Origin: Bacillus sp. REN10
GTDB lineage: Bacteria; Bacillota; Bacilli; Bacillales; Domibacillaceae
Length of the DNA: 64,000 nucleotides
Assembly (NCBI RefSeq): GCF_016820555.1
Contig: NZ_JADHDW010000009.1
Span: 1-64,000, forward strand
Direction of reading: 5' to 3'
Every line of letters starts with the position of its first letter. The stretch's first letter is position 1. This document shows positions 35,653-44,006 of this stretch, piece by piece. Under the pieces are notes generated by a model. The model made no database searches. It had not been told where the DNA came from and saw nothing but the letters and a program-made list of their open reading frames with translations. Both the position numbers and the translations under genes were made by a program.

Positions 35653-36432
35653 TTAACGAACAGATTGATAACTAAACGAAAGATGATTTTTGATCGGAAT
35701 CCAAGCAGTCACTCTTTTCGATGTAATATTTTTGACGACAATGGCTCGATTCCAGCCCGATATCACTAAATATACTTCCCCGAAAGTCGCTATTCCTTTT
35801 TCATGAACGGCAGGGGCAAAAGAATGCAAATAGCCGGCCGTTTTCGGTGCAACGTTGTAAATATCATTTTGTTTCGTTCCATTTCCAACAACTGTTGAGT
35901 AAGCAAGCGGAAGCTTTGTTTTCTGTATCACTTCTTTTAACACCATCTCTTGGACCTCATCTGCTCGCGGTACTTTCGCCGATAATCCTCCTTTAATGGA
36001 CTTATACGTTTCTTGCACATAATGCATTTGATAATTATTTTTTCCATGGCGGTTATCATAGAAGTTGGTGTTAATTTTTTGATATTGCCAGTTAGGCGTT
36101 GTTTCCTCTGAATGGTAAGAAAGCGGCCATTCTCCCAAATAAACGGTCGCTCGCACTCCGAAGGCAAAGGGGGATTTATTCATATCCGTTTCGTTGAGCA
36201 TGCGAATAAACTTTGGATTTGTAATCTTTGCCTTAGATGTGCTAAGCAATTCCTTCGTGAGCTCTGTCGGCTGTAGCTCTGACATTTCTTGTTCCTCATT
36301 TAAGAATGTATTCTCCTTCGTAATATCTTTGACCGAAGAGGGAATTTGAAAAGGTTGTTTCGCAGTAGCAGAATCGATCCCGCTAAATGCCAGAACAATT
36401 GCTATAGATAAAAGCAAACGAATAAGTTTCAT
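35653..36432 (-). CDS. yfkD: YfkD-family secreted protein
   Basis: A 259-residue exported protein: signal peptide (MKLIRLLLSIAIVLAFSG...ATA), then a beta-rich domain. Conserved YfkD elements include SSVKDITKENTFLN, RMLNETDMNKSPFAFGVRATVYLGEWPL and SGWNRAIVVKNITSKRVTAWIPI. It matches B. subtilis YfkD in order (next to yfkE/chaA). GGAGGAAAGGACATC precedes ATG 36432. The function is unknown. Confidence 0.82.
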   Translation of the reverse strand: MKLIRLLLSIAIVLAFSGIDSATAKQPFQIPSSVKDITKENTFLNEEQEMSELQPTELTKELLSTSKAKITNPKFIRMLNETDMNKSPFAFGVRATVYLGEWPLSYHSEETTPNWQYQKINTNFYDNRHGKNNYQMHYVQETYKSIKGGLSAKVPRADEVQEMVLKEVIQKTKLPLAYSTVVGNGTKQNDIYNVAPKTAGYLHSFAPAVHEKGIATFGEVYLVISGWNRAIVVKNITSKRVTAWIPIKNHLSFSYQSVR

Positions 36433-36569
36433 GATGTCCTTTCCTCCAAGCCTTCTTTTTCTATAGTTTGTACTCACGAGCCCTCTTTATCCACGCTGTA
36501 TCCGGTGATTTTTTGGTAAAAAGGAAAGCCCACTGGTTGCTTTTTAGTATTATGGAAACTTCTTCTATT

Positions 36570-36613
36570 TAAAAAACTGCATCAAGCAGACAAAACATTC
36601 CACTCAATGCAGT
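36570..36613 (-). terminator. Terminator of chaA
   Basis: ACTGCAT (36576-36582) / ATGCAGT (36607-36613), long loop, followed by TTTTTT in the minus direction. Confidence 0.7.
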
Positions 36614-36624
36614 AATCTATCCAT

Positions 36625-37680
36625 TTACAGTAAATAAAATCCAATCCCCATAATGAAGTAAGCAGCTAACAAAGTGAGGCCTTCAAACCAGTTTGTTTCT
36701 CCGTCATTGGAGATGATGATCGCCAGCAAGACAGCAGTGATCATAGAAACAAGCTCTGGAATCGTGAATACTAACGGCATTGGCTCAACAAATAACAGCG
36801 ATAATAATACAAGCAATGGCGCAACGAACATGGCAATTTGCAAAGTAGAGCCAACAGCAATTTCAACGGCAACATCCATTTTATTTTTCATCGCCATCAA
36901 GATAGCAGAAGCGTGTTCAGCAGCATTACCAACGATTGCAACAATAATAACCCCAATAAATAATTCGGACCAGCCGAAGCTTTCACCAACTGCCTCAAAT
37001 GTATGTACAAGACCTTCTGACACGTAGGCAACAGCAAGGGTAGCGGCAAACAAAATACCGATTGCTTTTCCCCGGGACCATTCCGGTTCCTCATGATGAG
37101 CTTCCGTCTGTTCATCTTGTGACACATAGACTCCACGATGAGTGACTAATTTAAAGAATAAAGCGGCTAAGTATAAAACGATTAACACGATCGAAATACC
37201 AATGCTTAAAGAAATCGTCTTCGTTTCATTCATGTTCATTGAAAAAATTTCTGGGATAACAAAAGCAACAATAACAGCAAACATTAATAAACCTGAATTA
37301 TGGCGAGCGTCATGCACATTAAATGTTTGCCTCTTATATTTCACTCCGCCTAAAAAGAAGGAGAGTCCAGCTACTAATAATAAGTTTCCTAAAACAGACC
37401 CCGTGAGTGAGGCAAGGACCACTTCAACTAAGCCGGCTTTCAAGGCAAAAATGGAAATTATCAACTCGACAGCATTTCCGAAAGTGGCATTTAACAACCC
37501 GCCGATTCGCGGACCGGCAACAATGGCCAAACTTTCTGTCGCTCTTCCCATATAGCTAGATAAGGCAATAATTGTTAAACAATAAATTCCAAACATAACA
37601 ATGCTGGACCAGTGCAATAAAGACCCAGCTACAGATAATGGTACTCCAAGCAACACCATGATCCCAAATATTCTTCCCAT
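36625..37680 (-). CDS. chaA: Ca2+/H+ antiporter (YfkE/ChaA, CaCA family)
   Basis: A 351-residue CAX-type exchanger with about 11 helices. The two alpha repeats are plain: GGLLNATFGNAVELIISIFAL and GVIIVAIVGNAAEHASAILMAMKNKMDVA, each with the ion-binding Glu. An acidic loop with histidines (DEQTEAHHEEPE) lies between the halves. It exports Ca2+ using the proton gradient. ATG 37680 (MGRIFG...) has GAGAGGTTTAAAA in front and matches family starts. Divergent from pfeT. Confidence 0.9.
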   Translation of the reverse strand: MGRIFGIMVLLGVPLSVAGSLLHWSSIVMFGIYCLTIIALSSYMGRATESLAIVAGPRIGGLLNATFGNAVELIISIFALKAGLVEVVLASLTGSVLGNLLLVAGLSFFLGGVKYKRQTFNVHDARHNSGLLMFAVIVAFVIPEIFSMNMNETKTISLSIGISIVLIVLYLAALFFKLVTHRGVYVSQDEQTEAHHEEPEWSRGKAIGILFAATLAVAYVSEGLVHTFEAVGESFGWSELFIGVIIVAIVGNAAEHASAILMAMKNKMDVAVEIAVGSTLQIAMFVAPLLVLLSLLFVEPMPLVFTIPELVSMITAVLLAIIISNDGETNWFEGLTLLAAYFIMGIGFYLL

Positions 37681-37859
37681 TTTTAAACCTCTCTTCTGTA
37701 ATAAGTTTAGCAACGATCCCAACCTATTCTCTTTTATTAAAAATGATCTACTCCTCCACATTATTGTATTCTTTTCCATTTTACACGATAAAAAAACGAC
37801 TTGAAAATAAGTGATTTATCCTTTCTTTTTCGCTCCCCCTATGTTAAGATGTTTTTAAA

Positions 37860-37874
37860 TTATAATAATTTTAA
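37860..37874 (+). promoter_or_regulatory. PerR box upstream of pfeT
   Basis: TTATAATAATTTTAA matches the PerR consensus TTATAATNATTATAA with one mismatch. It lies 61 bases before the clear promoter and includes a TATAAT that could itself be a -10. B. subtilis pfeT is PerR-repressed by published work. Confidence 0.7.
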
Positions 37875-37920
37875 TTTAAAAATAAGTAGACTTCAGCCAA
37901 AAAACCTTATTATAAAGGTT

Positions 37921-37950
37921 TTGATAACGATTTTCACTCTCTCTTATAGT
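37921..37950 (+). promoter_or_regulatory. pfeT promoter with Fur-like box
   Basis: TTGATA (37921-37926), 18-base spacer, TATAGT (37945-37950). Overlapping the -35, TGATAACGATTTTCA (37922-37936) is a 7-1-7 Fur-like box with two mismatches from TGATAATNATTATCA. Near the ribosome site, ATTGATTTATTATCAAT (37979-37995) is a further palindrome. Confidence 0.65.
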
Positions 37951-38010
37951 GGTGAAGTTGATTTTTATTCTCATTTAAATTGATTTATTATCAATTAAGG
38001 AGGTTTTAGT

Positions 38011-39930
38011 ATGGATGCACAAGTAAAAGCTGTATCTTCGCGTTCAAAAGAACAAGCGGTTTGGCTTCAAAAGATACTTCCCCATGCTGAATTAATCGCG
38101 GCACTATTTAGCGGCGTATTGATTTTGACTGGGTGGTTGTTAGATCGAAACGAATTTCATACCCCTGCCATCATCAGCTATGTAGCGGCGTTTATCATCG
38201 GCGGTTTTTCTAAAGCAAAAGAAGGAATTGAAGCAACCATCGAAGAGAAAGAACTGAATGTGGAGATGCTGATGATTTTCGCAGCGGTCGGTTCGGCTAT
38301 CATCGGCTATTGGACAGAAGGCGCCATTCTTATTTTTATATTTGCCGTAAGCGGCGCACTTGAAACGTATACAATGAATAAAAGCCAGAAAGAAATTTCA
38401 GCATTAATGGACATTCAGCCAGAGGAAGCGCTGCGGATCATCGATGGATCAGAAGAACGAGTCCATATCTCAGAGCTCATGATCGGTGACATGATTCTTG
38501 TAAAGCCCGGTGAAAGAATTCCAGCGGATGGTATGATCATAAAAGGGCGAACGTCTATTGATGAAGCCGCCATTACAGGTGAATCGATCCCTGTCTCCAA
38601 AGAGATCGACGGTGAAGTATTTGCGGGAACCGTTAATATTACTGGTTCAATCTATGTTGAAGTAACCAAGAAATCAACAGAAAGTTTGTTCCAAAAGATT
38701 ATTCAACTTGTTCAATCTGCTCAAAGCGAAAAGTCACCTTCTCAGCAATTTATCGAGAAATTTGAAGGTACTTACGTCAAAATCGTATTAGCGGTCGTTG
38801 GTTTGATGATGTTTCTACCTCACTTTGCTCTCGGCTGGAGCTGGAATGAAACGTTTTACCGGGCGATGGTGCTGCTTGTTGTCGCTTCTCCATGTGCGCT
38901 TGTTGCCTCCATTATGCCAGCTACGTTATCAGCCATCTCGAACGGAGCTCGTCACGGTATTTTATTTAAAGGGGGCGTTCACTTAGAAAATTTAAACAAC
39001 TTGAAAGCCATAGCCTTCGATAAAACAGGCACGTTAACAAGAGGAAAACCAGAAGTAACAGATGTTGTTGTTCGCGAAGACCTCGATCAAATCGAGCTAT
39101 TAAAAGTAGCCGCATCCATTGAAAGTCAATCGAACCATCCACTGGCTCAAGCTGTTGTCCGCTACGCTCAAGAACAGCAAGTCACTTTTGCTTCACCTGA
39201 TCATTTAGAAGATGTCGCTGGCTGGGGAGTAAAAGGGATAGTAAACGGCAAGGAATGGAGAATCGGAAAAGCGGACTTTGTTGGACGGGAAGAGGCTTTT
39301 GCATTCGCCTCCGGTCAAGCGAAAGAACTGGCCGCTACCGGAAAAACAACCGTATTCGTGGCAGACGAACAAGGTGTAGCTGCGGTGATTGCACTGAAAG
39401 ATTTAATCAGAGAAGAAACAAAGCTTGCTTTAGAATTGCTGCGACAAGAAGGTATTTATACTATTATGCTCACAGGCGATAACGAAAAAACGGCCAAAGC
39501 CATTGCAGAAGAAGCTCATTTAAACAGCTTTATCGCAGAATGTTTGCCGGAGCATAAAGTGGAACACTTGAAAAAATTAATTGAAAAACATGGAACAGTC
39601 GCGATGGTTGGGGACGGAATCAATGATGCACCAGCACTGGCAACAGCCAATATTGGGATCGCAATGGGCGAAGGCTCCGACGTTGCTTTAGAAACAGCGG
39701 ATATCGTCTTAATGAAAAACGACTTGCCTAAAATTGCAGAAGCCATTCGTCTTTCAAAAAAAATGAAACGGATCATCAAACAAAACATCATCTTTTCCAT
39801 TTCCGTGATCATGTTGCTTATTATCTCGAATTTCTTCCAAGTGCTCGACTTACCATTCGGCGTCATCGGTCATGAAGGAAGTACAATTCTTGTTATTTTA
39901 AATGGATTACGATTGTTAAAATCTAGCTAA
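38011..39930 (+). CDS. pfeT: P1B4-type ATPase, ferrous iron efflux (PfeT/ZosA-like)
   Basis: A 639-residue metal-exporting P-type ATPase. Order of motifs: ITGES (actuator), SPC in VVASPCALVAS (metal site), DKTGTLT with the phosphorylated Asp, HP in SNHPLAQ, GDGINDAPAL, and HEGST in the last helix. SPC plus HEGST and no N-terminal metal-binding domain place it with PfeT-type Fe2+ exporters (formerly ZosA/YkvW). AAGGAGG precedes the ATG. Upstream PerR and Fur-like boxes agree with iron/peroxide control. Zn or Co transport remains an alternative. Confidence 0.88.
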   Translation: MDAQVKAVSSRSKEQAVWLQKILPHAELIAALFSGVLILTGWLLDRNEFHTPAIISYVAAFIIGGFSKAKEGIEATIEEKELNVEMLMIFAAVGSAIIGYWTEGAILIFIFAVSGALETYTMNKSQKEISALMDIQPEEALRIIDGSEERVHISELMIGDMILVKPGERIPADGMIIKGRTSIDEAAITGESIPVSKEIDGEVFAGTVNITGSIYVEVTKKSTESLFQKIIQLVQSAQSEKSPSQQFIEKFEGTYVKIVLAVVGLMMFLPHFALGWSWNETFYRAMVLLVVASPCALVASIMPATLSAISNGARHGILFKGGVHLENLNNLKAIAFDKTGTLTRGKPEVTDVVVREDLDQIELLKVAASIESQSNHPLAQAVVRYAQEQQVTFASPDHLEDVAGWGVKGIVNGKEWRIGKADFVGREEAFAFASGQAKELAATGKTTVFVADEQGVAAVIALKDLIREETKLALELLRQEGIYTIMLTGDNEKTAKAIAEEAHLNSFIAECLPEHKVEHLKKLIEKHGTVAMVGDGINDAPALATANIGIAMGEGSDVALETADIVLMKNDLPKIAEAIRLSKKMKRIIKQNIIFSISVIMLLIISNFFQVLDLPFGVIGHEGSTILVILNGLRLLKSS

Positions 39931-39960
39931 AAAGCAACGGCTTATTGCCGTTGCTTTTTT
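39929..39960. terminator. Bidirectional terminator between pfeT and yfkH
   Basis: AAAAAGCAACGGC (39929-39941) / GCCGTTGCTTTTTT (39947-39960). Confidence 0.9.
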
Positions 39961-40796
39961 CATACATTGGACTTGGCCTCACTGTTTTTATAGGCGTTAA
40001 TTTCACCGCCAATTAAAATGATAAAGGCTGTTAAGTAAAACCAAATCATCATAATAATAATTCCCCCGATACTTCCATAAGTAGCAGAGTAATTGCCAAA
40101 ATTGTTCACATAAAAAGAAAAGCCAAAAGAAGCGGCGATCCAGCCTAGTGTAGCAAAAGCGGCTCCAGGGATCACTGAGCCCAGCTTCACTTTTAAGCTC
40201 GGAGCAAAATAATACAGCCCTACAAATACACTAAAGATGAGAATCGGGGAAATAGACCATCTAAGCCAATTCCATAAAGTAACTAATTCAAGGGAAATAT
40301 TAAAATAGCTAGTTGCCAGTAAACCGAGCTGTCGCCCAAAGACTTGCAGCACTAAAGCAACAGCTACAATTAAAATAAAGCCGAATGTTAACAAAATAGA
40401 AATCCCACGATTAGTATAAAAAGGCCTCGTCTCTTCCACATTATAGGCGTGATTTAACCCTTTAATAATTGCATTCATCCCATTCGAGGCAGACCAAACA
40501 GTTCCAATAACCCCAAATGACAAAAGACTGCTATTGCGAGTCTCTACTACTTCCTCGACCATTTTTTGAATGCTATTCATCGTCTGCTCAGGAGCAAAAT
40601 CTTGAATAAGCGCAAACAGATCATTCGTTGTAAATGGCAAAAAAGCCAGCAAAGTAACGGTAAAAATCATTAATGGAAAAATCGACAACAAAAAAAAGTA
40701 CGCCATTTGAGCAGCGGTACCCGCTAGGTCAGACTCCTTAAATCGCTCAATTAAATAGATGATGATCTTTTTTTGCTTCTCGACCATTATCCTCAA
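39960..40796 (-). CDS. yfkH: YihY/UPF0761-family membrane protein YfkH
   Basis: A 278-residue protein with six membrane helices and the family pattern AGTAAQMAYFFLLSIFPLMIF, then WSASNGMNAIIKGLN and GSIGGIIIMMIWFY. It was once annotated as ribonuclease BN, a label shown to be wrong for the family; a transport or envelope role is likelier. The TTG at 40796 has GGAGG 7 bases upstream and is the better start; ATG 40787 is also possible. Last gene of a yfkJ-yfkI-yfkH cluster as in B. subtilis. Confidence 0.85.
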   Translation of the reverse strand: MRIMVEKQKKIIIYLIERFKESDLAGTAAQMAYFFLLSIFPLMIFTVTLLAFLPFTTNDLFALIQDFAPEQTMNSIQKMVEEVVETRNSSLLSFGVIGTVWSASNGMNAIIKGLNHAYNVEETRPFYTNRGISILLTFGFILIVAVALVLQVFGRQLGLLATSYFNISLELVTLWNWLRWSISPILIFSVFVGLYYFAPSLKVKLGSVIPGAAFATLGWIAASFGFSFYVNNFGNYSATYGSIGGIIIMMIWFYLTAFIILIGGEINAYKNSEAKSNV

Positions 40797-40810
40797 TTCA
40801 TCACCTCCAT

Positions 40811-41158
40811 TTATTTTAAAGCAGATGAATCAGATGCCGCTGATGATTTCTCTTCATCAGGGAGAAAGGTTGTTTTTGTCTCTTCCACTAATTCTTTTAC
40901 TTGAGGCGTTAGTTCTTTCAAATTGCTTACTTTATCGCGAATAAACCCGATATCTTCATTAACTTGCTCGTATGTTTCTTTTGCAAGATTCATGATTTCC
41001 TTTGAAGAGTGAACAAGCTGCTCGCGATTTTTCACTAATTCACACACATGCTTGCCCCACGTATTCATTTCCTCTCTTGTTTTCCGATCCGTCAGGCTAA
41101 TCGCTCCTCCCACTACAGCACCGATAACGACTCCAGCAACAAATTTCATTTTTCCCAT
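40811..41158 (-). CDS. yfkI: YtxH-like protein YfkI
   Basis: A 115-residue protein: a short glycine-rich membrane segment (MKFVAGVVIGAVVGGAISL) followed by a long charged helix, the YtxH/general-stress layout. ATG 41158 has GAGAGG 9 bases upstream; an ATG three codons earlier touches that site. The order yfkJ-yfkI-yfkH and spacing to yfkH (14 bases) suggest one transcript. In B. subtilis this cluster responds to general stress. Confidence 0.75.
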   Translation of the reverse strand: MGKMKFVAGVVIGAVVGGAISLTDRKTREEMNTWGKHVCELVKNREQLVHSSKEIMNLAKETYEQVNEDIGFIRDKVSNLKELTPQVKELVEETKTTFLPDEEKSSAASDSSALK

Positions 41159-41283
41159 TTTAACCATCCTCTCTTAACAATATATGTACTTTTTTATTTC
41201 ATCATTTTAAACAATGATGTTGACTCCTTTGTACAACTAAAGTGAGTCCATAATTATGCTATGCTTTAACTTTAACATAGCCT

Positions 41284-41757
41284 TTAATTTAAATGCTGAT
41301 CTTGTTTAATTAATTGTAATAGGGCTAGATTTCCCTTTCTAATCAGCTCATACACCTCTTCAAAATTCCCTGTAAAATAAGGATCTGGCACATCCTTATT
41401 TCTCACTTCTTTCACTAAATCAAGAAGCTGAATTACTTGACCTTCTCTCTTCTTACTTATCTTTCTATCAATATTTTTTACATTTTCTCCATCCATAGCC
41501 ACAATATAATCAAAATTTTCTCCATCTTCAACTGTTAGCTGTCGCGCTTTTAAACCTTCACTATCAATTTTATATTTTTTTAAAATCGATAACGTACCTT
41601 CATGAGGAGATTCGCCTACATGCCAATGGCCTGTTCCAGCAGAGTCCACTTTAATGATATGGTCTAATTTTTCCTTTTTCACTAAATCTCGAAACATCGC
41701 TTCAGCCATGGGAGAACGACAAATGTTTCCTAAACACACAAATAAAACACGAATCAT
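41284..41757 (-). CDS. yfkJ: Low-molecular-weight protein tyrosine phosphatase YfkJ
   Basis: A 157-residue phosphatase. The P-loop is V-CLGNICRS-PMAEA (C-x5-R) at the N terminus and the general acid Asp lies in VPDPYFTGNFEEVY near residue 120, the LMW-PTP arrangement. It acts on phosphotyrosine (family knowledge) and in B. subtilis contributes to stress resistance. ATG 41757 is preceded by AGGAAGGTGTACATA. Confidence 0.9.
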   Translation of the reverse strand: MIRVLFVCLGNICRSPMAEAMFRDLVKKEKLDHIIKVDSAGTGHWHVGESPHEGTLSILKKYKIDSEGLKARQLTVEDGENFDYIVAMDGENVKNIDRKISKKREGQVIQLLDLVKEVRNKDVPDPYFTGNFEEVYELIRKGNLALLQLIKQDQHLN

Positions 41758-41812
41758 TATGTACACCTTCCTATTTGAGAATAATATTTACCTATTCTCT
41801 TTTCGATCACTG

Positions 41813-41838
41813 TTTCCCTTTATTTCAATCGACAAAAT
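41813..41838 (-). promoter_or_regulatory. Possible sigma-B promoter of yfkJ
   Basis: On the minus strand ATTTTG (41833-41838), 14-base spacer, GGGAAA (41813-41818). The -10 fits sigma-B (GGGWAW) but the -35 matches GTTTAA only in part. Confidence 0.3.
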
Positions 41839-41888
41839 TCCTCTTTCATAGTAGTCGTGAAAGAAGAACCGCCAGTTCCCCCTTTCAT

Positions 41889-41904
41889 TTGTGATTAATC
41901 ACAA
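41889..41904 (+). promoter_or_regulatory. Perfect 16-bp palindrome upstream of the symporter gene
   Basis: TTGTGATTAATCACAA, an exact palindrome about 50 bases upstream of the likely -10 (TATAAT, 41954-41959). Its TGTGA-N4-TCACA form resembles CRP/FNR half-sites but with a spacer two bases too short. Unknown binder. Confidence 0.55.
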
Positions 41905-41907
41905 TTC

Positions 41908-41924
41908 TGTTAAATTTATTCACA
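41908..41924 (+). promoter_or_regulatory. GlnR/TnrA-type box upstream of the symporter gene
   Basis: TGTTAAATTTATTCACA fits the nitrogen-control consensus TGTNA-N7-TNACA exactly. It lies about 30 bases upstream of the likely -10. AlsT-type glutamine/alanine carriers are plausible nitrogen-controlled targets. Confidence 0.6.
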
Positions 41925-41980
41925 TAATAGCTAGTTTTTTCAGAATATTCTTATATAATAAAAAAAAGGGGGGAGAAATG

Positions 41981-43339
41981 ATGAATCAAGAAAAGCTTCT
42001 TGAAGTGTTAAACAGCATCAGCGGAATGATTTGGGGGCCACCACTTCTTATTTTGTTAGTAGGTACCGGTATTTATTTAACGATTCGTCTTGGATTTTTA
42101 CAATTGAAATTGCTTCCATATTCACTGAAACTGGCGTTTAGCAAAAGTCAAGATCATCAATCGGAAGGAGATATTTCTCATTTCCAAGCACTAATGACCG
42201 CACTAGCTGCTACAGTGGGTACAGGTAACATTGTCGGTGTCGCCACTGCAGTGTTACTCGGAGGACCTGGAGCGATCTTTTGGATGTGGATGAGTGCTTT
42301 CTTTGGTATGGCAACAAAATACGCGGAAGCTGTTTTAGCAGTTAAATATCGCGTGCAAGATGCCGACGGCGAAATGTCTGGAGGACCGATGTATTATTTG
42401 GAACGAGGATTAAAGCAAAAATGGCTTGGGGTTCTGTTTGCGACATTTGGAGCAATTGCCGCATTTGGAATCGGAAACCTCGTACAAGCAAACTCCGTCG
42501 CGGGTGTCGTCAATTCCACTTTTAACATTCCACCTTGGGTGACAGGTATAGCTCTTACTGTGTTCACTGCTTTAGTTCTGCTAGGTGGAATCAAAAGTAT
42601 CGGAAAAGTGACGGCCTTTTTCGTGCCAATTATGGCTGTCTTCTATCTTGCGGCTGGTCTAATCGTTTTATTGATGAATATTAGTGAAATTCCAGCGGCT
42701 TTTGCTCTTATCTTCTCAGATGCTTTTACTGGGAAGGCAGTAGCTGGCGGAGCGATCGGTGCTGTTATCCGTTACGGGGTGGCACGCGGAGTGTTCTCCA
42801 ATGAAGCTGGTCTAGGTTCCGCTCCTATTGCAGCAGCAGCAGCAAAAACGGATATGCCTGCTCGTCAAGCGCTTGTATCTATGACGCAAGTATTTATTGA
42901 TACGATTTTAATTTGTTCTATTACTGGATTAACGATTGTTCTTGCCGGAAAATATGACACTGGCCTTGAAGGCAGTGAACTGACAACCGCTTCTTTTGAA
43001 ATGTTCCTTGGTTCAGCCGGTTCATATGTCGTTGCGCTCGGTCTATTATTCTTTGCTTCTTCTACAATCATTGGCTGGTCGTATTACGGAGAAAAATGCT
43101 TCTCTTATTTATTTAGCAAAAAGGTAGTTAAATATTATCGCTTTGCTTTCGTAATAGCCGTCTTTGTAGGAGCGATTGCAAAACTAGACGTCGTCTGGAC
43201 TTTTGCTGATATTATGAACGGTTTAATGGCCTTCCCTAACTTAATTGGAATTGTTGGCCTATCAGGCGTCGTTATCCACGAAACAAAAAATGTGCTAAAA
43301 GCCATTAAAGAAGAAAAAAACAAAAAAATGATTGCTTAA
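41981..43339 (+). CDS. alsT: Sodium:alanine/glutamine symporter (AGCS family, AlsT-like)
   Basis: A 452-residue carrier with about 11 helices. Family signatures: [18 protein letters not shown] (near residue 75), [33 protein letters not shown] and [22 protein letters not shown]. Transports Ala, Gly or Gln with Na+ by family. Two adjacent ATG codons (41978, 41981) follow GGGGGGAGAA; the second is better spaced. A GlnR/TnrA-like box and a palindrome upstream suggest nitrogen control. Confidence 0.88.
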   Translation: MNQEKLLEVLNSISGMIWGPPLLILLVGTGIYLTIRLGFLQLKLLPYSLKLAFSKSQDHQSEGDISHFQALMTALAATVGTGNIVGVATAVLLGGPGAIFWMWMSAFFGMATKYAEAVLAVKYRVQDADGEMSGGPMYYLERGLKQKWLGVLFATFGAIAAFGIGNLVQANSVAGVVNSTFNIPPWVTGIALTVFTALVLLGGIKSIGKVTAFFVPIMAVFYLAAGLIVLLMNISEIPAAFALIFSDAFTGKAVAGGAIGAVIRYGVARGVFSNEAGLGSAPIAAAAAKTDMPARQALVSMTQVFIDTILICSITGLTIVLAGKYDTGLEGSELTTASFEMFLGSAGSYVVALGLLFFASSTIIGWSYYGEKCFSYLFSKKVVKYYRFAFVIAVFVGAIAKLDVVWTFADIMNGLMAFPNLIGIVGLSGVVIHETKNVLKAIKEEKNKKMIA

Positions 43340-43340
43340 A

Positions 43341-43531
43341 AATAAAAGCGGAAGCGGCTGTTTAGACTCGACAGACATAAGACGGACCGCCTATGTGGCG
43401 CTCTTTGCCACACAGGTGTGACGGCTTATGTCCGAGAGTCTAGCCGCTGCAGCTGGACAAATAAAAACGGAAGTGGCTGTTTAGAGCTTCTTGTCAATGT
43501 GCACTGAAACACTGCATTGACAAGAAGCTCT
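43341..43531. repeat. Tandem pair of palindromic repeat units
   Basis: Each unit opens with the same 26 bases apart from two changes (43341-43366 and 43460-43485; AATAAAAGCGGAAGCGGCTG-type). The first then folds on AGCGGCT/AGCCGCT, AGACTC/GAGTCT and GACATAAG/CTTATGTC. The second has a perfect 17-bp stem, 43483-43499 with 43515-43531. An AGCTGGACAAA junction links the units and recurs at other loci here. Confidence 0.8.
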
Positions 43532-43578
43532 AATAATGAAATGATATGAACAAATGATTCGAGAGGATGAAGAAAACG

Positions 43579-43800
43579 GTGGATCTTTCTATTAAATCAC
43601 CTGAAAATATTGAGTTTATGATTGAACAAATTACAACGAAATTGCGAATGGTCAATGTAGGAGCGATCAAGGCAGATCATTTTAGCGAGGCTTCTTATGA
43701 AGATTTAAAAGATCTTTATGAAATGGTCCAGCGAAAAAGTTATTTCAGTCCAAGTGAAATGCAAGCTATTGCAGAAGAACTTGGAAATTTGAGAAAATAA
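43579..43800 (+). CDS. yfkK: DUF1128-family protein YfkK
   Basis: A 73-residue soluble protein, [17 protein letters not shown]... then [12 protein letters not shown] and [12 protein letters not shown], matching the UPF0435/DUF1128 family and B. subtilis YfkK. GTG 43579 is favoured: the family starts at this point, and GAGAGG is upstream (12 bases, rather far); ATG 43567 touches that site. Function unknown. Confidence 0.78.
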   Translation: MDLSIKSPENIEFMIEQITTKLRMVNVGAIKADHFSEASYEDLKDLYEMVQRKSYFSPSEMQAIAEELGNLRK

Positions 43801-43828
43801 TGATCATATTATTCAAGAAATGTGTAGT

Positions 43829-43858
43829 GGACCTAATTGGTTAATTAGGTTCTTTTTT
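43829..43858 (+). terminator. Terminator of yfkK
   Basis: ACCTAATT (43831-43838) / AATTAGGT (43843-43850), then six T. Confidence 0.9.
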
Positions 43859-43890
43859 GTCAAACTATTCACCTAAAGAAAAAACACTTC

Positions 43891-43930
43891 AAAAGTCTCC
43901 TGTTTTTCCCTGCATTTTGCGAGACTTTTT
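43891..43930. terminator. Possible second terminator hairpin
   Basis: AAAAGTCTC (43891-43899) / GAGACTTTT (43921-43929) with a 21-base loop and following T-run. Confidence 0.5.
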
Positions 43931-44006
43931 ATTTCATTTATGTTAGATTAATATGTGTAATTTAGATGTAATATATTTGTAAACTTTGAAATGGGGGTTT
44001 TTTGAA

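Noticed and set aside
41889-41904. Calling the palindrome an FNR or CRP site
   Set aside because: The central spacer is four bases rather than six; no oxygen-related gene follows.
43341-43531. Repeated units that might suggest a CRISPR array
   Set aside because: Only two imperfect heads, with hairpins instead of uniform spacers, and no cas genes nearby.
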